Source: Lachnospiraceae bacterium
GTDB lineage: Bacteria; Bacillota; Clostridia; Lachnospirales; Lachnospiraceae
Direction of reading: 5' to 3'
DNA length: 7,953 bases
Assembly: GCA_031285465.1 (NCBI GenBank)
Contig: JAITWD010000073.1
Span: 1-7,953, forward strand
Translations under genes and position numbers: made by a program
The notes under the pieces: model-generated
Told to the model about the DNA's origin: nothing
The model's input: the letters and a program-made list of their open reading frames with translations, nothing else
The model's database searches: none
In this document: one piece after another, positions 6,304 through 7,953 of the stretch
Numbering within the stretch: the first letter of the stretch is position 1
Layout: each line of letters begins with the position of its first letter

Positions 6304-6360
6304 AAGTAATTTATAGGTAAATTATTATAAAATAAATAATTTCATGATAGATTGTAACGT

Positions 6361-7296
6361 TTACTCTTTTACCGCGCCCAGGGTCATTCCGGAAACAAAG
6401 TACTTTTGCGCGAAGGGATAGGTCACGACAATCGGCACGACCGTTACTACAGTAATCGCCATTCTGATCGATAATGGTGAAACGGTCTTTGCCATCTGGA
6501 TCCGGGCGGCGGTACTGTGTGCCGCCGACGCACTGGAGGCGGCTCCCTGTAAAATCTTCATCAGTTCGTATTGAAGGGTGGTTATCCCTTCTTCAAAAGG
6601 AGCAAACAGGTAGGTGTCAAACCATGAGTTCCACTGCGATACGGCAATAAAAAGAGCAATGGTCGCCAATACCGGTTTACATAACGGAATAATAATCTTA
6701 AAGTAAATCTGCAGATCGTTGGCACCATCAATAATAGCCGACTCTTGAAGACTACCCGGGACCGTTTCAATAAAGCTTCTGATAATGATCAGATTGTAGG
6801 CACTGATCAATGACGGAATGATATATACCCAAAAGCTATTATTAAGTCCAAACATCCGGATAACCATGAAGGAGGGGATCAGGCCGCCGCTAACATACAT
6901 GGTCAACAGGAACATGGTGGTTACTACCTTACGGAACATGTAATCCTTACGACTGAGACAATAGGCAAGCATCGTGGTACAGAACAATCCTGTTACCGTT
7001 CCAATGACCGTCCGGAGAACACTGATGACAAAACCGGTCCATAGTGCCGGGAAACGGGTCAACTGGGTATAGTTTTCTAATGTGAATTCACGGGGCACTA
7101 TCCCGACTCCGCCCTTGGCTGTATCGGATGACTCATTAAGTGATATCGCCAACACATTGAGAAACGGAAAGAGGGTCGCGATCAGTACGCCGATCATGAT
7201 CAGCACCAGCAGGACTTCGAAAATTTTCTCCGAAGTTTTCTGCCGCATAAATTTCCGAAAATTGATACTCATATTATTCTTAATAGATGTGATCAT
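6361..7296 (-). CDS. Carbohydrate ABC transporter permease, MalG-type (YtcP/LplC-like)
   Basis: This integral membrane protein forms half of the translocation channel of a CUT1-type sugar importer. The 311 residues match the family length. Hydrophobic segments are seen at about 27-50, 86-114, 126-145, 155-177, 204-222 and 279-296, giving six helices. The EAA loop that contacts the ATPase is clear: QESAIIDGANDLQIYFKIII followed by PLCKP (184-208), with the conserved Gly191 and Pro204. The C-terminus QKYFVSGMTLGAVKE is characteristic of this subfamily. The ATG at 7296 has AGGAGG 6 nt upstream and overlaps the stop of the preceding permease by 4 nt (ATGA), showing tight coupling. The lipoprotein receptor gene follows about 70 nt downstream. 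No ATPase is encoded next to it, so a shared MsmX-like subunit is inferred. Confidence 0.94.
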   Translation of the reverse strand: MITSIKNNMSINFRKFMRQKTSEKIFEVLLVLIMIGVLIATLFPFLNVLAISLNESSDTAKGGVGIVPREFTLENYTQLTRFPALWTGFVISVLRTVIGTVTGLFCTTMLAYCLSRKDYMFRKVVTTMFLLTMYVSGGLIPSFMVIRMFGLNNSFWVYIIPSLISAYNLIIIRSFIETVPGSLQESAIIDGANDLQIYFKIIIPLCKPVLATIALFIAVSQWNSWFDTYLFAPFEEGITTLQYELMKILQGAASSASAAHSTAARIQMAKTVSPLSIRMAITVVTVVPIVVTYPFAQKYFVSGMTLGAVKE

Positions 7297-7953
7297 ACAA
7301 CACCTCCTCTTCCCATGCGCTTGGCAGTATAGTTGGCACTAAAGAGTAAAAAGATCGAGACCAGCGAGCGGAAAATACCAATTGCCGTACCATATGAATA
7401 CCGCCCCATGCCAATACCGAAGCGCAGTACATATACATCCAAAACCTCCGCCCATTCACGGATCTGCGGCGATCCCAGCAGCATTTGCCGTTCAAAGCCA
7501 ACATTGACCAACCAGCCGATGTTCATGATCAGAATAACAATAATAACATTCATAATACTGGGCAGGGTAATATGCCATATTTTCTGGAACCGACCGGCAC
7601 CATCCACATCAGCCGCTTCATAAAGCGCCGTGTCCACACCAGTAATGGCCGCCAAAAAGATAATGGCGTTCCAGCCCACTTCCTTCCATATATCCGAAGC
7701 GGTGATAATGCCCCAAAACATCTCCCCCTCACCTAAAAACGGGATCGGCTTGTCCATCAACCCAAGTGCTAGTAAAAGGTCATTAACCGGACCATTAGTG
7801 GCAAGCATCTGACTGATCATTCCTGCCGCAACCACCCATGAGATAAAGTGCGGTAAATAGGAAATGGTCTGAACACTGCGTTTGAAAATACCATTCCGTA
7901 GCTCGTTAATCAAGATGGCAAATAAAATCGGAATTACAAAACCGATCGTAATA
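7293..7953 (-). CDS. Carbohydrate ABC transporter permease, MalF-type (LplB/YteP-like), C-terminal part
   Basis: The reading frame is open to the right window edge, so the N-terminus is missing; 219 residues are visible. It is the other half of the sugar-importer channel. The visible part opens with PILFAILINELRNGIFKRSV and YLPHFISWVVAAGM, a signature of the LplB/YteP subfamily. The EAA loop follows (YEAADVDGAGRFQKIWHITL then P), with the conserved DGA. Hydrophobic segments continue to the C-terminus, which ends ANYTAKRMGRGGVV. A TTG at 7913 could be read as a start but would cut away conserved residues of the family, so the gene clearly continues upstream. The stop TGA overlaps the ATG of the next permease. 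The operon promoter must lie outside the window. Confidence 0.93.
   Translation of the reverse strand, partial: ITIGFVIPILFAILINELRNGIFKRSVQTISYLPHFISWVVAAGMISQMLATNGPVNDLLLALGLMDKPIPFLGEGEMFWGIITASDIWKEVGWNAIIFLAAITGVDTALYEAADVDGAGRFQKIWHITLPSIMNVIIVILIMNIGWLVNVGFERQMLLGSPQIREWAEVLDVYVLRFGIGMGRYSYGTAIGIFRSLVSIFLLFSANYTAKRMGRGGVV

Noticed and set aside
6319..6342. AT-only inverted repeat AAATTATT/AATAATTT between the permease and lipoprotein genes
   Set aside because: The stem has no GC pairs and sits in an extremely AT-rich spacer, so it is expected by chance and would not be stable.

Overview
The window looks like a chromosomal stretch of an anaerobic Firmicute in the class Clostridia, most likely related to Lachnospiraceae. 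The evidence is strong AGGAGG-type ribosome binding sites, mid-range GC with AT-rich spacers, sigma-A-like promoters, a CoaX-type (type III) pantothenate kinase next to dusB, and an LplB/YtcP/LplA-type sugar transporter without its own ATPase. The taxonomic placement is inference from gene content. All nine genes lie on the minus strand, so transcription runs from high to low coordinates. Two genes are cut by the window edges: the MalF-type permease at the right edge and dusB at the left.

Right part (4471-7953): a carbohydrate ABC importer operon in the order permease (5' end outside the window), second permease (4-nt ATGA overlap), and a large solute-binding lipoprotein. No nucleotide-binding subunit is encoded in the visible part, as is usual for this transporter type, which relies on a shared MsmX/MsmK-like ATPase encoded elsewhere. 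The substrate cannot be read from the sequence; the family typically takes up oligosaccharides released from plant or host polysaccharides. The operon is followed by a spacer of about 310 nt with several inverted repeats and a GC-rich terminator-like hairpin.

Middle (2783-4216): a two-gene operon with its own good promoter. It encodes a short NfeD-family membrane protein with a C-terminal OB-fold-like domain and an SPFH/band-7 (stomatin-like) membrane protein. Such pairs form membrane-microdomain scaffolds. A perfect AT-rich inverted repeat separates it from the next gene.

Left part (1-2722): argF (ornithine carbamoyltransferase), a small conserved protein of unknown function that I recognise as DUF6145-like, coaX (coenzyme A synthesis) and dusB (tRNA dihydrouridine synthase, overlapping coaX by 17 nt). 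No clear terminator is visible between these four genes, so they may be one housekeeping transcript.

I found no CRISPR array, insertion sequence, prophage gene, rRNA or tRNA. Most of the window is ordinary core and sugar-transport biology. The best places for a second look are the uncharacterised DUF6145-like gene, the palindrome overlapping the proposed argF promoter, and the group of competing stem-loops after the lipoprotein gene. I do not see a convincing new multi-gene system.
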